Below are positions 54,275-62,605 of a stretch of DNA of 64,000 bases, piece after piece. The notes below the pieces were generated by a model that had not been told where the DNA came from, did no database searches, and saw nothing but the letters and a program-made list of their open reading frames with translations. The position numbers and the translations under genes were made by a program. Position 1 is the first letter of the stretch. Each line of letters starts with the position of its first letter. The stretch comes from Anoxybacter fermentans (GTDB lineage Bacteria; Bacillota; Halanaerobiia; DY22613). The stretch lies in the NCBI RefSeq assembly GCF_003991135.1, contig NZ_CP016379.1:3162001-3226000 (forward strand), read 5' to 3'.

Positions 54275-54404
54275 ACAGCAAAAAGCTAATTTTTCGCTTT
54301 ATAAAGAAATTTTTCGAATCATCTAAAGTTTGATTTCAGTAATCCAATCTCACTAAGATGGTTTAACGAAAAATTTCAATAGTGCTCAAAATTAGCTTTT
54401 TTAA
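54275..54404. repeat. Family 1 repeat, copy l
   Basis: 130 bp. The ends are slightly changed (ACAGCAAAAAGCTAATTTT; AAAATTAGCTTTTTTAAGT). It directly follows the terminator, reversed relative to copies j and k (centre AATCCAATCTCACTAAG). Confidence 0.87.
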
Positions 54405-54427
54405 GTTTGATCATAGGTATTAAAAAG

Positions 54428-54529
54428 TAATTTTTTTGAAGGAATTTTAGGAGAAATGTCTAATATAATAAGAGAACATAGTTCGATTTAAAATAAAATA
54501 CAGTTCAAAAAAATTATTAACTAAGTTCT
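54428..54529. repeat. 102-bp direct repeat, left copy
   Basis: About 95% identical to 56043-56144 (begins TAATTTTTTTGAAGGAATTT, ends AACTAAGTTCT). It stands some 140 bp left of the second ISL3 element. Confidence 0.9.
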
Positions 54530-54665
54530 AATACTATATAAGGGCAGAAGGAAGTAGAAATCAAAATTCTGTGATCCAGGAGTTAATTTATTCATATTTC
54601 AAAATTTTTATAAAAATTAATTTAATTGATTCGCGGTATTTTTTAATAATTTAATAGAAATTATC

Positions 54666-56035
54666 GAGTCTATAATTAATGTTGTAAAGAAAAAATTATA
54701 AAAATAAAAAGGTATTTGCTGGCTCCATTGAATTAATTAGTTGCGAACTAAAAACCAAAGAAAGAAGTCCAGCAAATGCAAGATAATAATATTATAAAAT
54801 TTCCTGATTTGCCAGACATTATTGCAACTGAAATTATTTCAACGGAGGACAGGTATATTTTTATTGCTGAAGCAAAGAAAAATCACATTGTGTGTCCTCA
54901 GTGTGGTAATATCACTAATAAAATCTATGATACAAAATGGTAAAATATTAGAAACATCCCCATAAGAGGTAAATTAGTAATCATTAGACCTCTAAAAAAA
55001 GATATCGTTGCCTTGTTATCATAAGAGGGGTATCCCTGAAAAATATGAAAGCATTGATAAATATGCCCGTAAAACCAAACGCTTTGATAAATATCTTGCT
55101 AAAGAAACTGTCAGCAAGGATTATTCTAAACTTGCTAGAGAAAACGGGTTAAGTTATACAGCTGTTAATAATGCAGTTAAAAAAGTAATTGACCCTCTCA
55201 TTGAACAATAAGTTTCAAAACTTAGTCAATTAAAAGCCATCAGTATCGATGAATTTGCAGTTTTAAAACGCCATAAATATGTAGTTAGAATCGAGAGTTA
55301 ATTGACATTTTACCTACTCGCAAAAAGGATGATTTAATTAACTACTTTAATTGTTAGGAAGATGAGCAAAGACGACAGATTCAATCGATCTCTATGGATA
55401 TATTGTGTCCGTTCAAAACAGTAGCAGATGCAGCATTTACTCATGAAAAAATTGTTATAGATAAATTTCACCTTGTAACTTTAATGAACAAAGCCCTTGA
55501 CGAAGTTAGAAAACAAGTTCAACAAACACTAAATAATCATCAGAGAAGAAAGTTTTTTCAAAGTCGTTTATTACTCCAAAAACGAGCTGAAGAACTGACA
55601 GATGAAGAACATGAAAAGCTCATCGAATTATTTGAACTCAGCCCAGCTTTAGAAAAAGCCTGGGAACTAAAAGAGGAATTCAAAGACTTATTGCAGCTAG
55701 ATGATGTAAAAGAAGCCACCAGAGCTCTGAAAAGGTGGTATAAAGAAATAATAAAAAGCAAGCGGATGCCTTTTTACCAGGTAAAAAAGATAATACAAAG
55801 ATAAGAAGAAAAAATACTAAATTATTTTAAGATAACCAATGGCTTTGCTGAAAATATCAATAACAAGATTAAATTGATCAAAAGGATTGGATATGGTGTT
55901 CCAAATGTTATGAATCTAAGGAGAAGAGTATTTAATGCAATGTTAAGTTATTAAATTTAAATGTTTATTTCAAAATCAATTTACCAATCAATTCAACGGA
56001 GCCAACTTATCTTTCACAATATTTGACGGAGAACC
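54666..56035 (+). mobile_element. Decayed ISL3-family insertion sequence, copy 2
   Basis: 1370 bp, opposite in orientation to copy 1 at 33960-35352 and very similar to it. The ends are worn (GAGTCTATAATTAATGTT left; ...TTTGACGGAGAACC right). Inner copies of GGCTCCRTTGAATTRATT sit about 60 bp in from the left end and 35 bp in from the right end. Confidence 0.85.
54776..55954 (+). pseudogene. ISL3-family transposase, broken (copy 2)
   Basis: The start MQDNNIIKFPDLPDIIAT and the zinc site VCPQCGNIT are intact. A stop (TGGTAA) occurs at about 54943, and the frame is lost again near 55000, 55210, 55290 and 55360. The longest remaining pieces are HKRGIPEKYESIDKYARKTK and the catalytic-region piece at 55394-55804. 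Some lesions are shared with copy 1 (the TGT-TAG change after NYFNC), so one copy derives from an already broken copy, or both do. Confidence 0.87.
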
Positions 56036-56042
56036 AAAAAAA

Positions 56043-56144
56043 TAATTTTTTTGAAGGAATTTTAGGGGAAATGTCTAATATAATAAGAGAACATAGTTCA
56101 ATTTAAAATAAAATACAGTTCAAAAAATATATTAACCAAGTTCT
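56043..56144. repeat. 102-bp direct repeat, right copy, and leader of the lyase operon
   Basis: This copy lies just after ISL3 copy 2. About 130 bp further on begins the first DapA-like gene, after a promoter-like stretch (TTTATACTATATAAAG, 56185-56200) and SD AAAGGAG. Confidence 0.85.
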
Positions 56145-56276
56145 TATATTATTGTAAATTTAACGATAGGTTATTTAAGAAAGTTTATACTATATAAAGA
56201 AGGGAGGTTTAATATTAAGTACACAAAGAAATAAATAAATTTATAAATAAAAATATATAATAAAGGAGTGATATGA

Positions 56277-57152
56277 TTGGATTTAAAAAATTTGGAAGGT
56301 ATTATTCCGCCTATGGTAACACCTTTTGATGAAAATGAAGAACTTGATCTAGAAGCTACAAGAAGAGAAGTTAAATATCTTCTTAGTAAAGATATTGCTG
56401 GAATTAGTATAGGGGGTAGTACAGGAGAGGGCGCTTTGTTATCTAATGAAGAAATTAAGAAAATGATAGAAATAATAGTTGAAGAAAATAAGAAAAAAAT
56501 ACCTATAATAGCAGGAATAATCAGAAATTCAACAAAAGAAGCGGTAGAAACTGCTTTAGTAGCAAAAGAAGCTGGAGCAAATATGCTTTTAGTGACACCG
56601 GTCTATTACCATGGAGCAACAGATGAAGGGAATTATGAATATTATAAAATAATAGCTGAAGAAGTTGGATTGCCAATTATTGTATATAATGTTGTACCGA
56701 CAAATCAGATAACGCCAGAAGTAATGTTAAGAATAAGTGAAATAGAAAAGGTTATAGGAATAAAACAGGTAGGAGCTGAAGCATTAACTGCAATGGTGGC
56801 AGCATGTGGAGATAAAATAAAAGTGTTTAGTGCATGTGATGATATGCTTTATGGTACATATGTGTCAGGGGCTTGTGGAGCAATAGCTGCGATAGCAACA
56901 GCAGTTCCAGAATTATGTATTAAACAATGGAAGGCATTTAAAAATGGAGATCAAAAAACGGCACAAGAGATTCATAAAAAATTATATCATGTTTTTAAAG
57001 CATATGATGCTCGACCGTTTCCAGGAAAAATTAAGACATTGATAAATCTATTAGGTAGATCAGTAGGAAAAGCAAGAAGTCCAATAAAAGAACCAGATAA
57101 AAAAGAAATAGAATCTATAAAAGAGAAATTAAGACGAGCAGGTTTGATGTAA
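56277..57152 (+). CDS. DapA-superfamily lyase/aldolase 1
   Basis: The 291-residue enzyme belongs to the dihydrodipicolinate synthase/N-acetylneuraminate lyase superfamily, TIM barrels that form a Schiff base with a 2-keto acid. Visible are PPMVTPFDE, GGSTGEGALLS, the YNVVPTN tyrosine segment and the Schiff-base lysine in VIGIKQVGA. True DapA has YNVPGRTG with an Arg that binds the substrate carboxylate; that Arg is missing, so another 2-keto acid is likely. TTG 56277 is the in-frame start after AAAGGAG; the ATG 4 nt earlier is out of frame. A TctC-type transporter follows. Confidence 0.87.
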   Translation: MDLKNLEGIIPPMVTPFDENEELDLEATRREVKYLLSKDIAGISIGGSTGEGALLSNEEIKKMIEIIVEENKKKIPIIAGIIRNSTKEAVETALVAKEAGANMLLVTPVYYHGATDEGNYEYYKIIAEEVGLPIIVYNVVPTNQITPEVMLRISEIEKVIGIKQVGAEALTAMVAACGDKIKVFSACDDMLYGTYVSGACGAIAAIATAVPELCIKQWKAFKNGDQKTAQEIHKKLYHVFKAYDARPFPGKIKTLINLLGRSVGKARSPIKEPDKKEIESIKEKLRRAGLM

Positions 57153-57267
57153 AATTAAATGCATTAAAATTATCTTAATATTTTAATTAGAATGAAGAAA
57201 AGAATAGTTCAAAATATTTAGTATATAAGATTTTAATCTAAAAAAATTATTAAAGGAGATGAAAATT

Positions 57268-58239
57268 ATGAAAAAGATACTTATTGTGAGATTAATCACT
57301 TTTATGGTCTTAACTTTTATGGTTTTATCTGTAGCGGGGTTAGTTTTTGCAAGTGATTTTCCAAGTAAACCTATAAAATTAATAGTTCCATGGGCTCCAG
57401 GTGGTGGCACTGATACTTTAGCTAGAGCTCTTGCTAAATTCGGTAAAAAGCATTTTGGAGTACCTATAGTGGTACAAAATATTGAGGGTGGTATGGGTGC
57501 TATTGCTTTACAGAGAGTAAAAGCTTCAAAACCAACAGGATATGAACTGGTAGTAGCTTCAGGTTATGTAGGTTGGATGGACAAGATACGCCAATTTCCT
57601 GTTAATTTTGATGATTTCACCAAAATTATGTCCTTAAATCGAGATCCCGCTGCATTAACAGTTGCTGCAGATGCTCCATGGGATACTATAGAGGAATTTA
57701 TAGAATATGCTAAAAAACATCCTGGAGAAATAACTATTGGACATTCAGGTGAGGGTTTAGTATGGCATATTGCAGCAGCAAGTATTGCTGATTATTTTGA
57801 TCTAGAATTTACCTATGTTCCATATAATGGGGCAGCACCTGCAATTGCCGCAGTAATGGGGGGGCAGATAGATGCAGTTACTGTCTCTGGGGCAGAAGTA
57901 GCTTCTCAAGTAATGGCTGGAAAATTGAAGTGTTTAGGTATTATGGGAGCAAAGCGTTTAGAGCCGTTACCTAACGTTCCTACCTTCAAGGAGCTAGGTT
58001 ACGATATAGAAGTTTATACTTATAGAGGTTTAGTTGGTCCTAAAGGAATTCCAGAGGAAAGGGTTAAAAAACTTTATGAAGGTTTTACGAAGATAATGCA
58101 AGAAGAAGAGTTTATAAAAACAATGAAAAATCTTGGTCTCGGGATATATTGTCTTGGTCCTGAGGAATTTAGTAAATTTATCGAGAAACAAAGTGCTCAA
58201 GCTCTCAAGTCACTTAAAAGACTTGGCTTGATAAAATAA
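57268..58239 (+). CDS. tctC: Tripartite tricarboxylate transporter substrate-binding protein (TctC)
   Basis: The 323-residue protein has a signal peptide (about 1-29, ending VFA) and the TctC/Bug family start FPSKPIKLIVPWAPGGGTDTLAR (key part KLIVPWAPGGGTD). Later come GAIALQRV, VPYNGAAPAIAAVMGGQID (key part YNGAAPAIAAVMGG), and FKELGYDIE. These proteins bind carboxylates in the periplasm and pass them to TctA/TctB. ATG 57268 is preferred because the SD AAAGGAG touches the earlier ATG at 57259. Genes for TctB and TctA follow. Confidence 0.9.
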   Translation: MKKILIVRLITFMVLTFMVLSVAGLVFASDFPSKPIKLIVPWAPGGGTDTLARALAKFGKKHFGVPIVVQNIEGGMGAIALQRVKASKPTGYELVVASGYVGWMDKIRQFPVNFDDFTKIMSLNRDPAALTVAADAPWDTIEEFIEYAKKHPGEITIGHSGEGLVWHIAAASIADYFDLEFTYVPYNGAAPAIAAVMGGQIDAVTVSGAEVASQVMAGKLKCLGIMGAKRLEPLPNVPTFKELGYDIEVYTYRGLVGPKGIPEERVKKLYEGFTKIMQEEEFIKTMKNLGLGIYCLGPEEFSKFIEKQSAQALKSLKRLGLIK

Positions 58240-58258
58240 ATTAATAATCTACCCCCAG

Positions 58259-58284
58259 GGTTACCCTTGGTGCCCTGGGTAACC
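58259..58284 (+). promoter_or_regulatory. Hairpin between tctC and tctB
   Basis: GGTTACCC pairs with GGGTAACC; flanking CCCAGG / CCTGGG can compete for pairing. A weak CTTCT tail follows. Like the hairpins at 28495 and 52263, it lies after a binding-protein gene. Confidence 0.55.
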
Positions 58285-58319
58285 TTCTAATATTAAAACC
58301 TAAAAGAGAGGTGATTGAT

Positions 58320-58790
58320 TTGGATCAACAATCAAAATTTGACATACTAATAGCTATTAGTTTATCTCTTATAAGTTTCTTAGTTTTTTGGATTAGTAAA
58401 GATTTTCCTACATTACAAAACGGGATTGGTCCGAGTGCGTTTCCTAAAATATTAGCTGGATTACTTATAATTTTTAGTATTGTTCTTGTTTTTAAGGCGG
58501 TAAGAAATGAATCTAAAAGACCAGCCATTTTTAAAGGATTTACGAAAGGTTTAAAGCTTATTTTGGTGGTTGTTATAATTTTGATTAGTTACATAAAAGT
58601 AATAGAAATTTTAGGTTTTATATTATCTTCCAGTTTGTTATTGTTTATTTTGATGTTTATTTTTGGTGAAAAAAGAAAAATGGTTCTAACTTTAGTACCA
58701 ATAGGTTTTACAGTGATTTTATATCTAGCATTTAAGAAATTAGCGATGGTTCCTTTACCGGAAGGAATTATTGAAAAACTTTTTGGTTAG
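58320..58790 (+). CDS. tctB: Tripartite tricarboxylate transporter small membrane subunit (TctB)
   Basis: The 156-residue protein has four membrane segments (ILIAISLSLISFLVFWI; AFPKILAGLLIIFSIVLVF; LILVVVIILISYIKVIEIL; VPIGFTVILYLAFKKL) as in TctB. Short soluble part GPSAFPK is a family signature. The TTG at 58320 has the best spacing from GAGAGG. The next gene is tctA. Confidence 0.85.
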   Translation: MDQQSKFDILIAISLSLISFLVFWISKDFPTLQNGIGPSAFPKILAGLLIIFSIVLVFKAVRNESKRPAIFKGFTKGLKLILVVVIILISYIKVIEILGFILSSSLLLFILMFIFGEKRKMVLTLVPIGFTVILYLAFKKLAMVPLPEGIIEKLFG

Positions 58791-58802
58791 GGGGAAATAA
58801 AA

Positions 58803-60326
58803 ATGATTCATTTCTTATTAAAGGGTTTTTCAATAGTTTTTTCTCATCCAATCAATATATTAGTTGTAATTTTCGGAGTTGGAATAGGAATTATTATTGG
58901 AGCTATGCCAGGTTTAACTGCAACTATGGGGATAGCTATAGCTCTACCTCTTACATTTGGTATGCCTCCAGAAGTAGGATTAACATTATTATGTAGCATT
59001 TTTATTGGTGGGATTCATGGTGGAGGAATTCCAGGGATCTTAATAAAAACTCCTGGTACTCCAGCTTCGGCAGCTACTATATCAGATGGTTTTGCTTTAA
59101 CAGAAAAAGGAGAGGCTAGTAAAGCTTTAGGTATTCATGCTTTTTCATCATCAGCTGGAAGTTTTTTGGCCACACTTATTCTAATTTTTGCTTCTACTTT
59201 ATTAGCTAACTTTGCATTGAAGTTTGGTGCAGCGGAGTACTTTTTACTAGCCATTTTTGGATTAAGTATAATTTCTGCAGTAACTGGTAAATCAATACTG
59301 AAAGGCCTCATTGCAGCAACATTAGGGCTTTTAATCTCTACAATTGGTTTGGATCCAATTATTGGATTCCCTCGTTTTACATTTGGTAATTATAATTTAA
59401 TGAATGGTTTTTCCTTAGTTCCAGCTTTGATAGGACTGTTTGCAATTTCTCAAATTTTTTCAGAGATAGAAAATATAGACGTTTCTATTGTAAAGGCTAA
59501 GAAAGTTAAGGTGAATTTACCTAGTTTCAAAAATATAAAGAAATGTTTTCCTACAATAATTCGTTCTGCGATTATGGGGACATTTATTGGGGCGATCCCT
59601 GGTCCAGGAGCTATTTTAGGTTCTTTTATACCGTATGGAGATGCAAAAAGAAGATCAAAAAACCCTGAAAAATTTGGGCAAGGAGCATTAGAGGGTATAG
59701 CTGCAGCAGAATCTGGGAATAATTCGGCTGCAATAGGAGCGTTAATTCCTACACTTACCTTAGGAATACCGGGGGAGGCTGCAACTGCTGTTTTACTAGG
59801 TGGACTTATGATCTTAGGATTACGACCAGGACCTATGCTTTTTAAAGATAATCCTGAAATTGTATATACGGTTTTTGCTAGCATAATGTTGGCAGCTTTA
59901 GTATTACTTATCGAGGGTTTATTTTTAGCTCAATATATGGGTAAGCTTATTACAATACCAAAGAAAGTATTATTACCTAGTATATTGTTATTATGTATTA
60001 TTGGCTCATTTGCAATAAGGAATAGCGTTTTTGATATAGGGGTTGCTTTAGGGTTTGGAATATTGGGTTATTTTTTAACTCAATTAAATTATCCGGTTGT
60101 TCCTATTTTATTGGGTTTAATATTGGGACCAATAGCTGAGTCCAATTTTCGAAGGGCTTTAATAATTTCTAAAGGGAGCTTTATGATATTTTTTAATAAT
60201 TGGCTTGACATAGGTTTAATTCTGTTGACCATAGTTTCGTTGATATTAGGTTTTAAAATGAACCAGAGTTTAAATAGAATAACCAGAGAATCATCTCATC
60301 TGAATGAAAAAGTACAAAAGGGTTAA
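58803..60326 (+). CDS. tctA: Tripartite tricarboxylate transporter large permease (TctA)
   Basis: The 507-residue membrane protein has some 11-12 membrane segments and the two glycine-rich motifs of TctA: GAMPGLTATMGIAIALPLTFGM (key part GAMPGLTATMG) and GAIPGPGAILGSFIPYGDAKR (key part AIPGPGAILGSFIPYG). GIHGGGIPGILIKTPGTPASAATISDGFAL (key part KTPGTPASAATISDG) is also conserved. It is driven by an ion gradient and imports a carboxylate brought by TctC. It completes the TctCBA set. Confidence 0.94.
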   Translation: MIHFLLKGFSIVFSHPINILVVIFGVGIGIIIGAMPGLTATMGIAIALPLTFGMPPEVGLTLLCSIFIGGIHGGGIPGILIKTPGTPASAATISDGFALTEKGEASKALGIHAFSSSAGSFLATLILIFASTLLANFALKFGAAEYFLLAIFGLSIISAVTGKSILKGLIAATLGLLISTIGLDPIIGFPRFTFGNYNLMNGFSLVPALIGLFAISQIFSEIENIDVSIVKAKKVKVNLPSFKNIKKCFPTIIRSAIMGTFIGAIPGPGAILGSFIPYGDAKRRSKNPEKFGQGALEGIAAAESGNNSAAIGALIPTLTLGIPGEAATAVLLGGLMILGLRPGPMLFKDNPEIVYTVFASIMLAALVLLIEGLFLAQYMGKLITIPKKVLLPSILLLCIIGSFAIRNSVFDIGVALGFGILGYFLTQLNYPVVPILLGLILGPIAESNFRRALIISKGSFMIFFNNWLDIGLILLTIVSLILGFKMNQSLNRITRESSHLNEKVQKG

Positions 60327-60393
60327 AATGTGACGAAGTTAATCAAATTTTACTTAACTTTATAAATTAATTATTTTGGAAGGAGGAAGTTTT

Positions 60394-61311
60394 ATGTTCA
60401 ACAAAGAAACTTATGGCAAAATACTTGTACCAATGGTGACTCCTTTTAAAGAAGATCAAAGTGTAGATTATAATGCCGCTGTAGGTGTAGCTGAAAAATT
60501 GATTGAAGAGGGTAAGGCAGATTCGATAATAGTTGCGGGAACAACTGGTGAATTTTTTACAATGAATTTTGAAGAAAGAGTAAAACTTTTTAAAGTTATT
60601 AAAGAAGCAGTAGGAAACAAAATTCCTCTAATTGCGGGGACAGGTTCAGCTTCAACGGTGGAAACTATCGCATTAAGTAAAAAAGCAGAGGAATTAGGTT
60701 ATGAATTAGTAATGGTTGTTGCGCCCTATTATACCAAACCCAATCAAAACGAGATTTTTAATCATTTCAAAAAAGTAGCTGAAGCGATTGATATTCCAAT
60801 GATCCTATATAATATTCCTATATTTACTGGTGTAAATATTGATCCCGAGACAGTAGCCAGACTTTCAGAGATAGAGAATATTGTTGGTATTAAAGAAGAA
60901 GCTGAGTTTAATCCTAAACAGGTCACTGAGTTTATTAATGTAACTCCTGACGATTTTATAATTTATAATGGAGATGACACTATGGTTATAGAAACTTTTG
61001 CTCAGGGAGGAGAACAAAGAATAGGAGGTGTAGTTAGCGGGGGGTCTCACCTTATAGGAGAACATATGCGAAAAATGATTGAAGCTTTTCTTGAAGGTAA
61101 GGTTCAGCAAGCAGCAGAGATGCAACAAAAGTTCCTGCCCTTATTTAGAGTCCTGGGACAAAATGGACGTACCAACCCTGTTTCTCTTTTAAAAGAAGCT
61201 ATGAAGATGGTTGGATACAATGCAGGAATACCCAGATTACCATTGACCCCTGGTACAGAAGAAGAAAAGGAAGAGATTAAGAAGGTAATGAAGAAGCTTG
61301 AGATTATATAA
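60394..61311 (+). CDS. DapA-superfamily lyase/aldolase 2
   Basis: The 305-residue enzyme is another DHDPS/NAL-superfamily member: VPMVTPFKEDQSVD, AGTTGEFFTMNFEE, LVMVVAPYYTKPNQNE, tyrosine in YNIPIFTG, Schiff-base Lys in VGIKEEAEF and C-terminal RTNPVSLLKEAMKMVG. As in lyase 1 the GR of YNVPGRTG is replaced (IFTG), so a substrate other than aspartate semialdehyde is likely. It is not a recent duplicate of lyase 1 (low identity). ATG 60394 follows AAGGAGGA by 6 nt. A terminator follows. Confidence 0.87.
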   Translation: MFNKETYGKILVPMVTPFKEDQSVDYNAAVGVAEKLIEEGKADSIIVAGTTGEFFTMNFEERVKLFKVIKEAVGNKIPLIAGTGSASTVETIALSKKAEELGYELVMVVAPYYTKPNQNEIFNHFKKVAEAIDIPMILYNIPIFTGVNIDPETVARLSEIENIVGIKEEAEFNPKQVTEFINVTPDDFIIYNGDDTMVIETFAQGGEQRIGGVVSGGSHLIGEHMRKMIEAFLEGKVQQAAEMQQKFLPLFRVLGQNGRTNPVSLLKEAMKMVGYNAGIPRLPLTPGTEEEKEEIKKVMKKLEII

Positions 61312-61323
61312 TAAAAAAAATTT

Positions 61324-61360
61324 CCCTCCCGTTCTTGTAAGGAATGGGAGGGCTTTATTT
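61324..61360 (+). terminator. Terminator after the second DapA-like gene
   Basis: CCCTCCCGTTC and GAATGGGAGGG pair (one G-U), followed by CTTTATTT. Confidence 0.88.
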
Positions 61361-61686
61361 GATTAATAAGTTTATAAAAAATAGGATTTTGCGAATGTTT
61401 TTAATGACGAGTAGAATTGTAAAAATTTATTTAGTTAGAATATAAAAATACAAAAGATAATTAAATAAATATAAGATCTAAATATTAACTATAAATACAC
61501 AATCTAAATTGTACTGAAGAAATAACCTGATAAATAGAATGCTTTTTCTCCAGTTTGAGGAGGAAATTTTTTAGGAAGTATCCAAATATAGAAACAGACC
61601 ACAGTTTGATTGAATAAGAATAAGTTCAACATAAAAATTTAGTGATGTTTTTAAATTTAGAAATAATTTTTAAGGGAGTGTCTAAA
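61361..61686. other. A+T-rich gap ahead of the IclR-type gene
   Basis: No ORF and no clear hairpin. CACAATCTAAATTGTA (61498-61513) is a near-palindrome (inner ACAAT...ATTGT) that could be a regulator site, but nothing else supports it. The promoter of the IclR-type gene is expected in this stretch. Confidence 0.35.
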
Positions 61687-62481
61687 ATGGCAAAGAAAAT
61701 TATTCAATCTATCGACAGAGCTTTACAGGTTCTAGAATTATTTAGTTTGGAAAAACCAGAGTGGGGAGTAACTGAAATAAGTAAGGCTTTGAACATGTAC
61801 AAAAGTCATGTGCATAATATCTTATCAACTCTTGAAGCAAAAGATTTTGTTAAGAAAGATCCTATAACGGAAAAATATAAACTTGGTGTAAAGCTTTTTG
61901 AGCTAGGAAGTGTTGTTCTTAAAGAGATGGATTTAAGAAAGATTGCCCTTCCATATATAGAAAAACTATCAAAAGAGTTCAATGAAACAGTACATTTAGG
62001 GATTTTAACTGAAGGAAGTGTTTTATCTATAGAGCTGGAAGAATCGGCTCAAAGTTTGCGTCCTCGTATCTTTATTGGTAAAAGAGCTCCGTTACACTGC
62101 ACAGCTGTTGGAAAGGCGATTATGGCTTATCTTTCTGAAGATGAGTTTGATTATATTGTAAAAGAGAAAGGTTTAAAAAAATATACAAAAAATACAATTA
62201 CGGATGTAGAAGAACTTAAAAAAGAATTGGAAAAGATTCGACAACAAGGGTATGCAGTAGATAATAATGAACATGAGGATGGGGTATGTTGTGTGGCGAG
62301 CCCTATTCGGAATCATACAGGAAAAGTTATTGCTTCGCTGAGTGTTTCAGGTCCGGCATTTCGGATAAACGAAGACAATATACCTAATATTGCTAGAAAA
62401 GTTAAGGAATACTGTAATCAGATATCTGCAAAAATGGGCTATACTTTAAAAACCGCTAAAGATAATGTTGATTTAAATTAA
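61687..62481 (+). CDS. IclR-family transcriptional regulator
   Basis: The 264-residue regulator has an N-terminal winged helix (IQSIDRALQVLELF, WGVTEISKALNMYKSHVHNIL; key part TEISKALNMYKSHVHNI) and the IclR effector domain (VHLGILTEGSVLSIELEES, KRAPLHCTAVGKAIMAYL, DNNEHEDGVCCVASPIRN). Family members sense small acids or sugars and control nearby catabolic genes. It lies between the lyase/transporter genes and the fucose-isomerase-like gene and is the likely regulator of both. ATG 61687 is preferred; SD AAGGGAG lies 9 nt upstream. Confidence 0.92.
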   Translation: MAKKIIQSIDRALQVLELFSLEKPEWGVTEISKALNMYKSHVHNILSTLEAKDFVKKDPITEKYKLGVKLFELGSVVLKEMDLRKIALPYIEKLSKEFNETVHLGILTEGSVLSIELEESAQSLRPRIFIGKRAPLHCTAVGKAIMAYLSEDEFDYIVKEKGLKKYTKNTITDVEELKKELEKIRQQGYAVDNNEHEDGVCCVASPIRNHTGKVIASLSVSGPAFRINEDNIPNIARKVKEYCNQISAKMGYTLKTAKDNVDLN

Positions 62482-62605
62482 TGTATTTTTTGGCGTTTCA
62501 TTCCTGGGAGATCTACAAGGTGGTTAATTATTAGACTTTAAGGAAAGGCATTAACACAAATTATTTGACTTAATAAAAATAAAATTTTAATAGGGGGTAA
62601 TTTTT

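Noticed and set aside
56043-56276. Lysine riboswitch ahead of the first DapA-like gene
   Set aside because: The leader is short and A+T-rich, without the conserved lysine-riboswitch stems, and the gene does not look like a true dapA.
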